From VYFG01 sp965213885 (GTDB lineage Bacteria > Pseudomonadota > Gammaproteobacteria > Arenicellales > Poriferihabitantaceae), in the NCBI GenBank assembly GCA_965213885.1, contig OZ243919.1:1302001-1366000 (forward strand): 64,000 nucleotides of DNA, given 5' to 3'. The stretch's first letter is position 1; every line of letters begins with the position of its first letter. Positions 26,885-35,798 of this stretch are shown piece by piece. The position numbers were made by a program, and so were the translations under genes. The notes beneath the pieces were generated by a model. The model made no database searches and was not told the origin of the DNA. It was given only the letters and a program-made list of their open reading frames with translations.

Positions 26885-27610
26885 ATGACGACCATACAAG
26901 GCGAAGGACACATATTCACCCGCTTCGACGACGAAATGAAGCAACTCCACGGTACAGTTGTGGAAATGGGGGTGCTGGCGGTCAAGCAAATGCGCGACGC
27001 AGTAGAGACCCTGCGCACAGAGGACACGGAAAGGGCTTACGACGTCATCAACAATGATGCCAGGCTGAACCAGCTGGATATCGATGCCGATGAACAGATC
27101 ACCACCATCATTGCGAAGCGGGCGCCTGTGGCCAAGGATCTCAGAGAACTGATCGCGGTAGGGAAGATCGTCAGCGAACTGGAAAGGGCAGGGGATGAGG
27201 CCCGGAAGATCGCAGGGCTGACCATCCGGTTCTTCGAAGGCTCCAGCCGGCCGCCCAATGAAGAGATACTGCGTGACATCTACACACTCGCGGACTACGT
27301 CTCCGGGATGCTTGAAAAAAGCATGACCGTGTTTGATGCCCTGGATATCAACGGTGCCGCGGAAGTCCTGAACATGGGGCTCAAGCTGGATGATCGATTG
27401 CAATCCATACTCCGGCATCTCAGCACATTCATCCTGGAGGACTCGCGCAATGTGGGCAACTTTGTGGATATTGTGCTGGGAATCAGAGCACTGGAACGCT
27501 TCGGCGGCCATGGGAAGAACATTGCCGGCCACCTGGTGTTCATCAAGCTCGGAATCGATGTGCGCCATGAGGGAACCGATGTGATCGTCAGGTCCATACG
27601 AAAGTCCTGA
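26885..27610 (+). CDS. phoU: Phosphate signalling protein PhoU
   Basis: Cytosolic all-helical protein of 241 residues with two PhoU repeats (about residues 20-110 and 125-215). The metal-binding E/D-x-x-x-D type motifs appear as ELERAGDEARKIA near residue 99 and in the second repeat around FGGHGKNIAGH. It dampens PhoR signalling when phosphate is plentiful. It follows pstB after 32 bp and closes the regulon. Confidence 0.94.
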   Translation: MTTIQGEGHIFTRFDDEMKQLHGTVVEMGVLAVKQMRDAVETLRTEDTERAYDVINNDARLNQLDIDADEQITTIIAKRAPVAKDLRELIAVGKIVSELERAGDEARKIAGLTIRFFEGSSRPPNEEILRDIYTLADYVSGMLEKSMTVFDALDINGAAEVLNMGLKLDDRLQSILRHLSTFILEDSRNVGNFVDIVLGIRALERFGGHGKNIAGHLVFIKLGIDVRHEGTDVIVRSIRKS

Positions 27611-27680
27611 ATCCCTGATCGCCCACCACGCATCCGGAACTCCTGGGGAACTGACCGGTCTGACTGTACATTCGGACTGA

Positions 27681-28220
27681 ATGGTCAACCCCATATTGAA
27701 CTCTATGGCGTTTGTTTCCGGCCTGCCACAATCCAGGGCTTTGTGGTTTGGCATGCTCCTCCTTGGCCTGGCATTGGAAGGCGTTGCACTTTACTACCAG
27801 TATGTCCTGGATCAACTTCCCTGCGTCCTTTGCATTCATGTTCGCATGCTGCTGTTTGTCCTGGTCCTGATCAGCGTTCTGGGCCTGATGTTTTCCCGGG
27901 TACGGCGTATGAGCGGTATACTGATGCTCATCACAGCGGGAATCTGGGCATGGATGACGGAGCGCAGCTACCAGTTACTGGGGACGGAAAGGGGGTGGAT
28001 TATCGGGGAATGCCAGATGCGGTCCGGTTTGCCGGATTGGCTGGCGCTGGAGGAATGGATGCCCTGGCTTTTCCGGATCCACGAACCCTGCGGGTACACC
28101 CCGTTTGTCTTTTTCCGGATCACCATGGCGGAGATCCTGATCGTCCTCAGTCTGTTGATGCTGTTCGCCAGTGTCGGCCTCTTGCTGGCTTCGGCGGGTC
28201 GGCGCCTGACTGGCACCTGA
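27681..28220 (+). CDS. dsbB: Disulfide bond formation protein DsbB
   Basis: Inner-membrane quinone reductase of 179 residues with four hydrophobic segments that reoxidises DsbA. The redox pair CVLC (Cys48, Cys51) after the first helix and the second periplasmic pair Cys111 and Cys137 are all present. The second loop reads GECQMRSGLP...HEPCGYTP, as in DsbB. It is 70 bp after phoU and may have its own promoter. Confidence 0.92.
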   Translation: MVNPILNSMAFVSGLPQSRALWFGMLLLGLALEGVALYYQYVLDQLPCVLCIHVRMLLFVLVLISVLGLMFSRVRRMSGILMLITAGIWAWMTERSYQLLGTERGWIIGECQMRSGLPDWLALEEWMPWLFRIHEPCGYTPFVFFRITMAEILIVLSLLMLFASVGLLLASAGRRLTGT

Positions 28221-28396
28221 AAGCCGATCCTGTCTACTGAAGCGGGGCCACCGGCCGGTGATCAGGCCCGACCCGACACCCTGTCTTCGGTGCCTCTTGG
28301 CAGGGCACGCGAGAACATGGATGAAAGCCCGATCAGTGCCAACGAAACCGAATCACCGACAGCATTGCAGCCCAGAGGGTCGCCTGCCGGCCGTCC

Positions 28397-28846
28397 GGCG
28401 GAACCGGTCGAAGTGGAAATCAGGCTCATTCCGCAGGCCCAGTCCCTGCGCAGGTCCTGGTGCGGGGCATCCAGAATTCTCTGTGTGGTGGTGATGGCGT
28501 GCACAGTCGTCATGCTTCCATGGCGTATTCCCAGGTTTTCATGGATCACCTTGACAACCGGAGCCAGGCAGCTGGTGGCGCATGCAGCTGCGGTCAAGAT
28601 GTCATTCTATTCGGGGGAATACAGATGATGATTCACACCCATGACGATATTGAGAACCCCGGCTTCGGCCATCGGAGCAGTCACAAAGAAGCGGGATACT
28701 CCCTGATTTCGATAGGGCGCAAGCTTATCCACGGAACGGAAATGGCCGGAGGCTTCAATGACCAGGTCGCAATCGGTCCAATCCATATCCTGAAGATTGA
28801 TGTTCCCGGAAAATGCTCCAATCCTGTCACCAACCAGCAAACCGTC
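28397..28846 (-). pseudogene. Glyceraldehyde-3-phosphate dehydrogenase fragment (ArsJ-associated type)
   Basis: The minus strand encodes a mid-portion of a type I GAPDH. It runs from DGLLVGDRIGAFSGN through CDLVIEASGHF and an AACATSCLAPVVKVIHE catalytic-cysteine segment to RDWACGMSLISTSTGSA. The N-terminal NAD-binding motif and most of the C-terminal half are missing, an in-frame TAG interrupts it at 28607-28609 and another TAG (28847-28849) precedes the visible start. The nearest family I can name is the GAPDH that partners the ArsJ arsenical permease, but no arsJ is here. The codon usage is still protein-like. Confidence 0.7.
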
Positions 28847-28956
28847 CTAGGCGGCGGGATGTGTCGGGCAGGGAACTGAAGCGTTTCATTCAATGCGTAA
28901 ACCGATATAATGTTTAAGGTTGGTTCGGTAAGCTCGTATTTAACATAATATACATT

Positions 28957-29352
28957 ATGCGAAGTTATTTCGCGGCAAGGATTCAAGGGATACACTCCGT
29001 CCAACTGGTGCTGATACTGTGCGGTTTCTTCCTGATCGGCTGGTTCGGCGGCTTCTTGGTCAATGGTGGCGGAACATGGCTGGCGGATGCTTTCCGTCTG
29101 GCCTATCTGAACCAGTACCAGGTTCGCGCGGGACTGACCACAGGAGACACGTCCTATTATGTCTCCACTTCGGATACGCCGGAACTGACCCGGTTTCTTG
29201 AAGCAGACCCCGGCATTGCCTCCGTCCAGCCCACATTCATCGATGACCTGCTGATCATTGTCATTTCAAGGAACCATCCGGAAACCTATGCACGCCTGAA
29301 AAGCAGCCGCCTTGTAAACGTCATCACCACCCTGCCGCTTCTTTGCCATTGA
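28957..29352 (+). CDS. Hypothetical membrane-anchored protein
   Basis: Encodes 131 residues with one strong hydrophobic segment (about residues 16-38) and a roughly 90-residue tail containing PELTRFLEADPGIASVQP, which looks like a small folded domain. I do not recognise a family. It precedes a haloacid dehalogenase gene by 20 bp and may be co-transcribed. The start ATG lies inside an AT-rich imperfect palindrome (28944-28959). Confidence 0.6.
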   Translation: MRSYFAARIQGIHSVQLVLILCGFFLIGWFGGFLVNGGGTWLADAFRLAYLNQYQVRAGLTTGDTSYYVSTSDTPELTRFLEADPGIASVQPTFIDDLLIIVISRNHPETYARLKSSRLVNVITTLPLLCH

Positions 29353-29372
29353 ACCCTCAAATCTGACAAACC

Positions 29373-30044
29373 ATGACTGTACTGGCATTTGACGTATACG
29401 GCACGCTCATCGATACCGCGGGAGTAACCGACCGGCTGGCCGATCTGGTTGGTGACCGCGCACCGGAATTCTCCAGGCAATGGCGGGCCAAACAGCTTGA
29501 GTACACCTGGCGCTACGGGTTGATGGCCCAATACCGTGATTTCAGGGTTTGTACCCGGCAGGCCCTGGACTGGACCTCTGCCCAGCATGATTGCGGGATC
29601 AGCAGTGAAGACAAGGACGGCCTGATGGCTCTGTACCTGGAGTTGCCACCTTTCGAGGACGTACCGGATGGACTCAAAGCATTGAAATCATTGGGAATTG
29701 GCATGTACGCGTTCTCAAATGGCCTGCCTTCGGACTTGAACACGCTGCTTGGTAATGCCGGGCTTTTGGACCTGATCGACGGAATCGTGAGTGTGGACGA
29801 CGAGAAGAGCTTCAAGCCAAATCCGCTGCTCTACCGGTACATGGTCGCGCGCGGCGGATCCGATGCCGAGGGAACCTGGCTGGTCTCCAGCAATGGCTTT
29901 GACGTCTGTGGCGCGGTCGCTGCCGGACTGAACGCATTCTGGGTGCAGCGCGACCCGGCGATCATCTTCGACCCCTGGGAATATCAACCCACCCGGACTG
30001 TGCACAATCTAGGAGAGATTGTCGAGAACCTGGAAGGTCGTTGA
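29373..30044 (+). CDS. Haloacid dehalogenase, type II
   Basis: HAD-family enzyme of 223 residues resembling (S)-2-haloacid dehalogenases. Nucleophile Asp7 is in FDVYGTLIDT, the second motif is the FSNG segment near residue 112, and the third is KSFKPNPLLY. The DVYGTLIDT motif, with Tyr and Thr rather than the D-x-D of phosphatases, favours hydrolytic dehalogenation. The C-terminal SSNGFDVCGA also fits the type II group. The natural substrate is unknown. It follows the orphan membrane protein gene. Confidence 0.83.
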   Translation: MTVLAFDVYGTLIDTAGVTDRLADLVGDRAPEFSRQWRAKQLEYTWRYGLMAQYRDFRVCTRQALDWTSAQHDCGISSEDKDGLMALYLELPPFEDVPDGLKALKSLGIGMYAFSNGLPSDLNTLLGNAGLLDLIDGIVSVDDEKSFKPNPLLYRYMVARGGSDAEGTWLVSSNGFDVCGAVAAGLNAFWVQRDPAIIFDPWEYQPTRTVHNLGEIVENLEGR

Positions 30045-30057
30045 TCTTTCCAGTTAA

Positions 30058-30069
30058 GAAGAATATTTT
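30058..30069 (+). repeat. 12-bp direct repeat GAAGAATATTTT, left copy
   Basis: Lies in a 65-bp very AT-rich spacer just before the thiolase gene. An identical copy sits right after it (31293-31304). The upstream spacer probably holds the thiolase promoter. Confidence 0.45.
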
Positions 30070-30109
30070 TTCTGATTATCAATATATTACATTATTTATT
30101 TAATCTATT

Positions 30110-31294
30110 ATGAGAGATTCTGTTGTCATCGTTTCATCTGCCAGAACCCCGATGGGAAGCTTCCAGGGGGTGTTCACCGGGGTTACAGCAGTGGGACTCG
30201 GAGCTGCTGCCATTCGTGCTGCGGTCGAGCGTTCCGGGCTCGCTGCGGATGCGGTGGAAGAGGTGATCATGGGGAATGTCCTTCCGGCGGGCCAGGGACA
30301 GGCGCCCGCACGCCAGGCTTCCCTGACGGCCGGCCTGCCCCTCTCGACAGGCTGCACCACCATCAACAAGATGTGCGGTTCCGGGATGAAAGCCATCATG
30401 CTGGCACACGACCTGCTGATGGCAGGCACCAACACCGTCATGGTTGCCGGTGGCATGGAAAGCATGACCAATGCGCCCTACCTCCTTCCCAGGGCACGCA
30501 AGGGTCTTCGCATGGGGCATGGGCAAGTGATGGATCACATGTTCCTGGACGGGCTGGAGGATGCGTATGACAAGGGTCGGCTGATGGGTTCGTTCGCGGA
30601 AGACTGCGCGGAAAAGTACCGGTTTACCCGAGAATCCCAGGATGAATTCGCCGTGCGTTCACTGGAACGTGCACAGGGTGCCAGCAATGATGGAAGGTTT
30701 GATGCCGAAGTCGCTCCTGTCGAGGTCGTGGGGCGCAGGGACACTGTCACCGTGTCAAGGGACGAATCCCCTTTCAGCGCCAGTATCGAAAAAATTCCGG
30801 AACTCCGTCCGGCTTTTCGCAAGGACGGCACCGTGACCGCGGCGAATTCCAGCTCGATTTCGGATGGTGCGGCCAGCCTTCTGCTGATGCGGGAATCCGA
30901 AGCGGAACGCCGGGGACTTGCACCGATGGCGCGGATTCTGGGCCATGCCACCCACGCCCAGGAACCCGCCTGGTTCACGACCGCCCCAGTGGGTGCCATT
31001 CAACAATGCCTGGACCGGCTGGGCAGGACGGCCGGTGAAATCGATCTCTACGAAATCAACGAGGCCTTCGCCGTGGTGACCATGGCGGCCATGCAGGAAC
31101 TCGGCCTGGACGCGGACCGCGTGAACGTCCACGGCGGAGCCTGCGCCCTGGGCCATCCGATCGGCGCATCCGGCGCACGGATTCTGGTTACATTGATGGG
31201 TGCAATGCGGGCACGCAACGCCAGAATTGGCATGGCGTCACTCTGTATCGGGGGCGGCGAGGCCACGGCAATGGCCATCGAACGCATCGATTGA
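30110..31294 (+). CDS. Acetyl-CoA C-acyltransferase (thiolase)
   Basis: Thiolase of 394 residues. It condenses or cleaves acyl-CoAs. The active-site Cys89 is in NKMCGSGMKA, and the C-terminal catalytic motifs are GGACALGHPIGASGAR and CIGGGEATAMAIE. The NEAFAVV motif with the conserved His-bearing loop is present. The sequence fits biosynthetic acetyl-CoA acetyltransferases (AtoB/PhaA-like) more than FadA, but the exact chain length is unclear. It stands alone, flanked by AT-rich spacers and a 12-bp direct repeat. Confidence 0.9.
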   Translation: MRDSVVIVSSARTPMGSFQGVFTGVTAVGLGAAAIRAAVERSGLAADAVEEVIMGNVLPAGQGQAPARQASLTAGLPLSTGCTTINKMCGSGMKAIMLAHDLLMAGTNTVMVAGGMESMTNAPYLLPRARKGLRMGHGQVMDHMFLDGLEDAYDKGRLMGSFAEDCAEKYRFTRESQDEFAVRSLERAQGASNDGRFDAEVAPVEVVGRRDTVTVSRDESPFSASIEKIPELRPAFRKDGTVTAANSSSISDGAASLLLMRESEAERRGLAPMARILGHATHAQEPAWFTTAPVGAIQQCLDRLGRTAGEIDLYEINEAFAVVTMAAMQELGLDADRVNVHGGACALGHPIGASGARILVTLMGAMRARNARIGMASLCIGGGEATAMAIERID

Positions 31295-31304
31295 AGAATA
31301 TTTT
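31293..31304 (+). repeat. 12-bp direct repeat GAAGAATATTTT, right copy
   Basis: Same 12 bases as 30058-30069; it overlaps the end of the thiolase stop codon. Confidence 0.45.
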
Positions 31305-31627
31305 ACTTTACAATATTTTCGTAAACTACTATTGGTAATTATTTTTTCGTAATCCAGGAACTCGCTGCCGGTAGTGACGAATCCGGGTGGATGCCAGCGC
31401 GACTCATGGAATGGGTACTTCTGTGCCTGAAAGGATCAACACCCTGAACCGCCTGCAGGGGGCAGGATGTGGAGGCACCGGGAGCCGGCGTGGGTGGGTC
31501 CTTGCCCGCAGTACAGGGTGACCGGTGCCGGCGCCCTGTATTGCCTGCGGGTTCGCACCCACGATTGATCATTTCTCCCGTGCAGGTACGCTAAAATCCA
31601 CGCTCTGACAGACATGACCGGTCCGCA
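31305..31627. other. Intergenic region after thiolase, nothing recognised
   Basis: The first 60 bp are AT-rich, then composition returns to normal. No gene family or RNA was recognised. It must contain the promoter for the DUF2889 gene. Confidence 0.4.
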
Positions 31628-32179
31628 ATGCCCCTTCCCGACTCTCCAGGCCGCAAGCTTCACCACACCCGCCAACTGAACCTCCAGGGTTATGAACGCC
31701 CCGATGGCCTATGGGAGGTAGAGGCACATCTTCTGGATACCAAGCCATACTGGGTTCCCAACCACGAGAAGAATGGCGTCGATGCCGGTCAGCCCATCCA
31801 TCAGTTCAGTCTTCGGATAACGCTCGATCTCAGTTTCCGGATACACAAGGTCGATGTTTCGATGGTCGATACCCCGTTCGGAATCTGCCGTCAGGTGGAA
31901 GCCAACATGAAGCGACTGGAGGGATTGCATATTGGCCCAGGCTGGCTGAAGGAGGCACGGGGCAGAATCTCGCGGAAGGAAGGCTGTACTCACCTCATGG
32001 ACCTGCTCAACCCGATCGCCACCACCGCTTACCAGAGTATGCATACGGCCCTGGAGAAGCGCCGGCAAAGTCTTCCCGGGCCCCCTGCCCCGCCGATCAT
32101 CAACCAGTGCTATTCTCTGGCCAGCCACACAGGCGTGGTCAAGGTGAAGTGGCCCGAGTTCTTCACCGGCGATCAATAG
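31628..32179 (+). CDS. DUF2889 domain protein
   Basis: Protein of 183 residues matching DUF2889. The opening H-x-R-x-x-x-x-x-G-Y-x-R-x-D-G-L-W-E-V-E pattern is visible at residues 13-32, and the D-T-P-F-x-x-C-x-x-V segment and the GCTHLMDL motif near residue 118 are typical. The function of the family is unknown; it is often found near CoA-dependent catabolic genes. No signal peptide or membrane segment is visible. Confidence 0.82.
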   Translation: MPLPDSPGRKLHHTRQLNLQGYERPDGLWEVEAHLLDTKPYWVPNHEKNGVDAGQPIHQFSLRITLDLSFRIHKVDVSMVDTPFGICRQVEANMKRLEGLHIGPGWLKEARGRISRKEGCTHLMDLLNPIATTAYQSMHTALEKRRQSLPGPPAPPIINQCYSLASHTGVVKVKWPEFFTGDQ

Positions 32180-32284
32180 CGGTACACCACTCGGTTCGAC
32201 CCGGCTAGAAGCCGATCGCCCCAGACACGGGGCGAGTCCCGGCTCAGGGATCCGCCCGATCCGGGTTCGACCATACCCGCCACG

Positions 32285-32315
32285 CCCCCACCTGGCAGCC
32301 GCCAGGTTGCGGGGG
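32285..32315. terminator. Hairpin between convergent genes, possible bidirectional terminator
   Basis: CCCCC and ACCTGGC pair with GCCAGGT and GGGGG around an AGCC loop, just past the end of the SDR gene and 105 bp past DUF2889. No T tract is evident. Confidence 0.45.
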
Positions 32316-32317
32316 AT

Positions 32318-33076
32318 TCACACCTGCCCCCCGGAAATCGGTATTGCCTGGGCCGTGATCGCATCCGAACCGGGTCCGCAAAGCCACCGGGCAGCGGCGG
32401 CGACTTCATCCGGCTCGATCATCCGGCCGAACGGGTTGGTGTCGCGAAGAGCGGCGAGAGCCTCATCATGGCTCATTTTCGAACGAACCATGATCTGTTC
32501 GATGTTACGTTCTACCAGCGGAGTCATGACGTAGCCGGGGCACAGCGCATTGACCGTGACACCGGATGTCAGTACTTCCTCGGCCACGCTTTTCACCAGG
32601 CCGAGCACTGCGTGTTTCGAGGCCGAATAGGCCGCGCAGTATCGCAAGCCGGACAGTCCGGCAATCGACGAGATGACGATGACCCGGCCCCAGCCTCGCT
32701 CGGTCATGCCCGTGACGACCTCGCGCATCGGGAGCATCACCCCCTCGACATTGATGCGCTGGATCTTCCGCCAGTGCTCAAGCGTAATCCTGCGCAGGGG
32801 GGCAGTCTCGGCGATTCCGGCGTTTGCCACCAGGATATCGACTGGGCCATGGTCTTCCGAAGCGGCCCGGATGCCCCCGATGACCATGGCCTCATCCGTC
32901 ACATCCATGATCCGCCAGTAAATACGGTCCGACTGCCCCGCAATATCCCTGAGCGGCTCTTCCCGCCGGCCCGTGATCGTGACCGTCGCTCCGTCACCGG
33001 CCAGAGACAGCGCGATGGCGGCACCGATGCCGGTGCCGCCTCCGGTAACCAGTGCATGGCGTCCCACAAGGGTCAT
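32318..33076 (-). CDS. Short-chain dehydrogenase/reductase
   Basis: NAD(P)-dependent SDR of 252 residues. The cofactor motif TGGGTGIG is at residues 11-18, NAGIAE near 91, the catalytic Ser-Tyr-Lys in VISSIAGLSG and YSASKHA, and the C-terminal NPFGRMIEPDEVA follows the classical pattern. It resembles 3-hydroxyacyl-CoA or 3-hydroxybutyrate dehydrogenase-like SDRs. The ATG at 33074-33076 fits the family start; a further ATG eight codons upstream is possible. It is monocistronic and convergent with DUF2889. Confidence 0.87.
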   Translation of the reverse strand: MTLVGRHALVTGGGTGIGAAIALSLAGDGATVTITGRREEPLRDIAGQSDRIYWRIMDVTDEAMVIGGIRAASEDHGPVDILVANAGIAETAPLRRITLEHWRKIQRINVEGVMLPMREVVTGMTERGWGRVIVISSIAGLSGLRYCAAYSASKHAVLGLVKSVAEEVLTSGVTVNALCPGYVMTPLVERNIEQIMVRSKMSHDEALAALRDTNPFGRMIEPDEVAAAARWLCGPGSDAITAQAIPISGGQV

Positions 33077-33565
33077 ATCCGCACCACTTCCCCGAGACAA
33101 CCTATCAGTCGCCTGAAGCGGTCACGGCCAGCCAGCCGGGATTCGGAACGTTTCACGAACCGGGCCCCGTACCGGGTGCAGACATCTACTGAGCGACCGG
33201 ATCCCGCAGCATGCGGTCGCATGAGACCGACAACATCATCCCGGGAGAGGTCAATGCGTGTGAATGGTATCAATCGACACCTTGCCGATTGCGGGGAGGA
33301 TGTCAGGCGTCTCATCGGAGAGTCGAACCCAATTAAGTTATCTTCACCAGGGCAGTACCGTTTGATCGCCTGCGTCTCGCGGGAGGACTGCACGGCTTCT
33401 TCGCTCGCACTGCCTGAACGAAGGGTAAGCTTCGGTCCCGAATTATTCAAGCTTGTCGGCATCCGGTCCCGACATCATCTCCAGCCTGAGCGAACTCCCC
33501 CTCGGGTGCAATTCTTTGCCCGATACGGTAGGGTCAGTATCTGATTCACCGGAGAACCAATCAAG
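33077..33565. other. Intergenic region, nothing recognised
   Basis: About 490 bp between the divergent SDR and DksA/TraR-type genes. Open frames here match no family and overlap one another on both strands; none is supported. Confidence 0.4.
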
Positions 33566-33832
33566 ATGGCCGGAGGATGGACACGGGATGGCGCGGTTCA
33601 GGACCAGATCGATGCCAGCGTACGTGATGCAGTCAACCAGGTGCGCCGTCGTATTCCAACGGGTGCAAGCCTGATGAATTGCGAGGGATGCGGACAGGAA
33701 ATCCCACGGGCCAGGCGTGAGGCGGTTCCGGGCGTACGCCATTGCGTCCCCTGCCAACAGCAGATCGATGCGGCGCTTCAGCCATCCAGTCTCTACAACC
33801 GCCGCGGAAGCAAGGACAGCCAGCTGCGCTGA
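33566..33832 (+). CDS. DksA/TraR-type C4 zinc finger protein
   Basis: Small cytosolic protein of 88 residues. A zinc finger of DksA/TraR type is visible as CEGCGQEIPRARREA and CVPCQ (Cys39, Cys42 and the later pair about Cys60/Cys63). The N-terminal helix is short, as in YbiI/TraR rather than full-length DksA. Members may bind the RNA polymerase secondary channel. A GGAGA sequence precedes the ATG. Confidence 0.85.
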   Translation: MAGGWTRDGAVQDQIDASVRDAVNQVRRRIPTGASLMNCEGCGQEIPRARREAVPGVRHCVPCQQQIDAALQPSSLYNRRGSKDSQLR

Positions 33833-33972
33833 CCACGCGGGACGCCCATACCGCGGTCACACGAGATCGTCCCGCAACGGGACCAAAATGCGACAGGGCC
33901 TGCGGGACAATCCCGGCAAGGGGCCAGGCCCAATCATGACGTGGTCGGATCGTCGGGTATGATCATGATACA

Positions 33973-35193
33973 GTGCGCCCCGCATCCTGTTTCGCCGGTT
34001 CCCATATCCAGACCGTGTCCTCCAACCAGCGCAATCTAGTCGCTGCCTGTGCCGCAATCTCGGTATTCGGTCTTGCATTCGGCATGACACACCCCCTGCT
34101 TTCCCTGATACTCGAATCTCGCGGCGTTCCCGCTACGATGATCGGAATCAACGCATCCATGGCCACGCTTGGTATCGTGGTGTTTTCGCCGTTCATCCCC
34201 GCACTTTCCAAGCGCGTCGGTGCCAGACGGGTGGCCCTTACCGCCGCCGTGCTCACGGCGCTCTCCATACCGGCGCTGAAGGTATTTTCAAGCCTGGAGG
34301 CCTGGTTTGTATTGCGTTTCTGGCAGGGAGCCGCCATCGCTGTTCTATGGGCGCTCAGTGAGGCCTGGATTGTCCGGTACGCTGCCGATCACAGTCGGGG
34401 CAGGGTCGTGGCCATCTACAGCAGCATTCTGGCGGCGAGCTTCGGGATCGGTCCGTTGATTGTGGGAATGATCGGGATCGACGGGTGGTTGCCGTTTCTC
34501 ATCGGTACTGCCGCGCTGGTGATTGGCATGATTCCACTGAGCTTGGTCCGGGACGAGGAAACCACAGAGCCCGAGGAAAGCATGCCGTCCGGGTTGCTGG
34601 ACTTCGCTCCCCGGGCACCGCTGCTGCTGGCCTGCGTAGGCGTTTTCGCGATCTTCGATGCCGCCACCCTGTCCCTGTTGCCGGTATACGGCATCTACAA
34701 CGGTCTTGCCCTCGGCCAATCCGCGCACCTGCTGAGTGCCATGGTGCTTGGCAATGTCGTCATGCAGTACCCCATCGGCTGGCTGGCAGACCGGTTTCCC
34801 AAACGCCGCGTACTGACAACCTGCGCGGCAATCACGGCACTCCTGCTCGGCGTGTTTCCGATGACGGTTGCCACCTTCTGGATGTGGCCGGCCATCGTCC
34901 TCATCGGAGCCTGTGGCTACGGAGTGTACACCGTTGCGCTGGCAGATCTCGGTGACCGCTTCAGTGGCATTCAACTGGTCAACGGGGCTGCCTCGTTCGC
35001 CACCATGTGGGGAATGGGCGCCTTTATCGGTTCCATTTCAGGAGGTTGGGCCATGACGGCTTCCAGCGAATGGGGATTGCCCGGCTTTCTTGGCATCTGT
35101 TATCTGCTGCTTGGAGCAGGTCTGTACCTTCGCCAGCATCACCGCGTCTCTTCCCGCCGTGGGTCAGCTCGAACAGATGGAAGTGGCCGATAA
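33973..35193 (+). CDS. Major facilitator superfamily transporter
   Basis: Membrane carrier of up to 406 residues with about twelve hydrophobic segments. The loop 2-3 region PALSKRVGARRVALTAAVLT matches the MFS-1 pattern (YfcJ/YcaD-like). The start at GTG 33973 is uncertain: a second GTG at 34015, 14 codons later, gives a more usual short N-terminus. The substrate is unknown. It converges on the aconitase-X genes. Confidence 0.85.
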   Translation: MRPASCFAGSHIQTVSSNQRNLVAACAAISVFGLAFGMTHPLLSLILESRGVPATMIGINASMATLGIVVFSPFIPALSKRVGARRVALTAAVLTALSIPALKVFSSLEAWFVLRFWQGAAIAVLWALSEAWIVRYAADHSRGRVVAIYSSILAASFGIGPLIVGMIGIDGWLPFLIGTAALVIGMIPLSLVRDEETTEPEESMPSGLLDFAPRAPLLLACVGVFAIFDAATLSLLPVYGIYNGLALGQSAHLLSAMVLGNVVMQYPIGWLADRFPKRRVLTTCAAITALLLGVFPMTVATFWMWPAIVLIGACGYGVYTVALADLGDRFSGIQLVNGAASFATMWGMGAFIGSISGGWAMTASSEWGLPGFLGICYLLLGAGLYLRQHHRVSSRRGSARTDGSGR

Positions 35194-35242
35194 TCCCTTT
35201 CCATGGTGACCTGTCCGGCTAAAGACAGACCCTGTCATTGCC

Positions 35243-35261
35243 AAGCCCGCCTCTCGGGCTT
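35243..35261. terminator. Hairpin between MFS and aconitase-X small subunit genes
   Basis: AAGCCCG pairs with CGGGCTT around CCTCT in the gap between two convergent genes. It has few flanking T or A bases, so it is a moderate terminator candidate. Confidence 0.45.
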
Positions 35262-35686
35262 CAGCCAACGATGACCTCACCCCGGGATGGGTCGACCGTC
35301 ACGGTTTCACCGGTCCGGATCAGCCTGGTGACATCGCCATCCTCGAAGCGGTCACAAAGGGCCATGTTTGCCAGCGCGCCGCCCTGGGCCAGGATCGGAT
35401 TGACCCGATTGAACAGGATGGCTTTGGGGGCCATGCCCCGGCTGGCCATTTCATGCAGCATCCAGGCGCTCGCGACACCGCCCTTTGCGGTGTTCACCAC
35501 AAGAATCCTGTCCACGTAACTTTCGCCGGCCAGCTTGTGCTGGGGCCGGGAAAAAATTCCCCGGATTCGGTCCAGATCATAACGGGCGGAAACATTGTCG
35601 TCCGTGACCAATGCCCTGCCGGTCACTCTGGGGCCGACACCGACATGACATTTCAGTACACGGGGTACATCACCGGGAGAACTCAT
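35261..35686 (-). CDS. Aconitase X small (swivel) subunit
   Basis: Protein of 141 residues matching the AcnX swivel domain (DUF126). Signatures are GRALVTDDNVSARYDLD near residue 23, VVNTAKGGVASAWMLHEMA near 63 and GSGAL-like AQGGALANMALCDRF. AcnX enzymes are iron-dependent dehydratases; known members act on cis-3-hydroxy-L-proline or mevalonate phosphate. The frame is intact although the neighbouring large-subunit gene is badly damaged, so it probably has no partner. Confidence 0.8.
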   Translation of the reverse strand: MSSPGDVPRVLKCHVGVGPRVTGRALVTDDNVSARYDLDRIRGIFSRPQHKLAGESYVDRILVVNTAKGGVASAWMLHEMASRGMAPKAILFNRVNPILAQGGALANMALCDRFEDGDVTRLIRTGETVTVDPSRGEVIVG

Positions 35687-35798
35687 GCAGCAGGACGGAG
35701 GTTTGGCCTGCGGGAATTAAATCACAGAAGACCGGCCGCGGGAATACGGTTGTAGTGGTGCGCGCGAATTTCCGGGGCTGACCGGGAGCACCAGACGG

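Noticed and set aside
32190..32290. GGTTCGA-like motifs suggesting a tRNA near 32200 or 32260.
   Set aside because: No acceptor stem, anticodon arm or CCA end can be paired around them on either strand.
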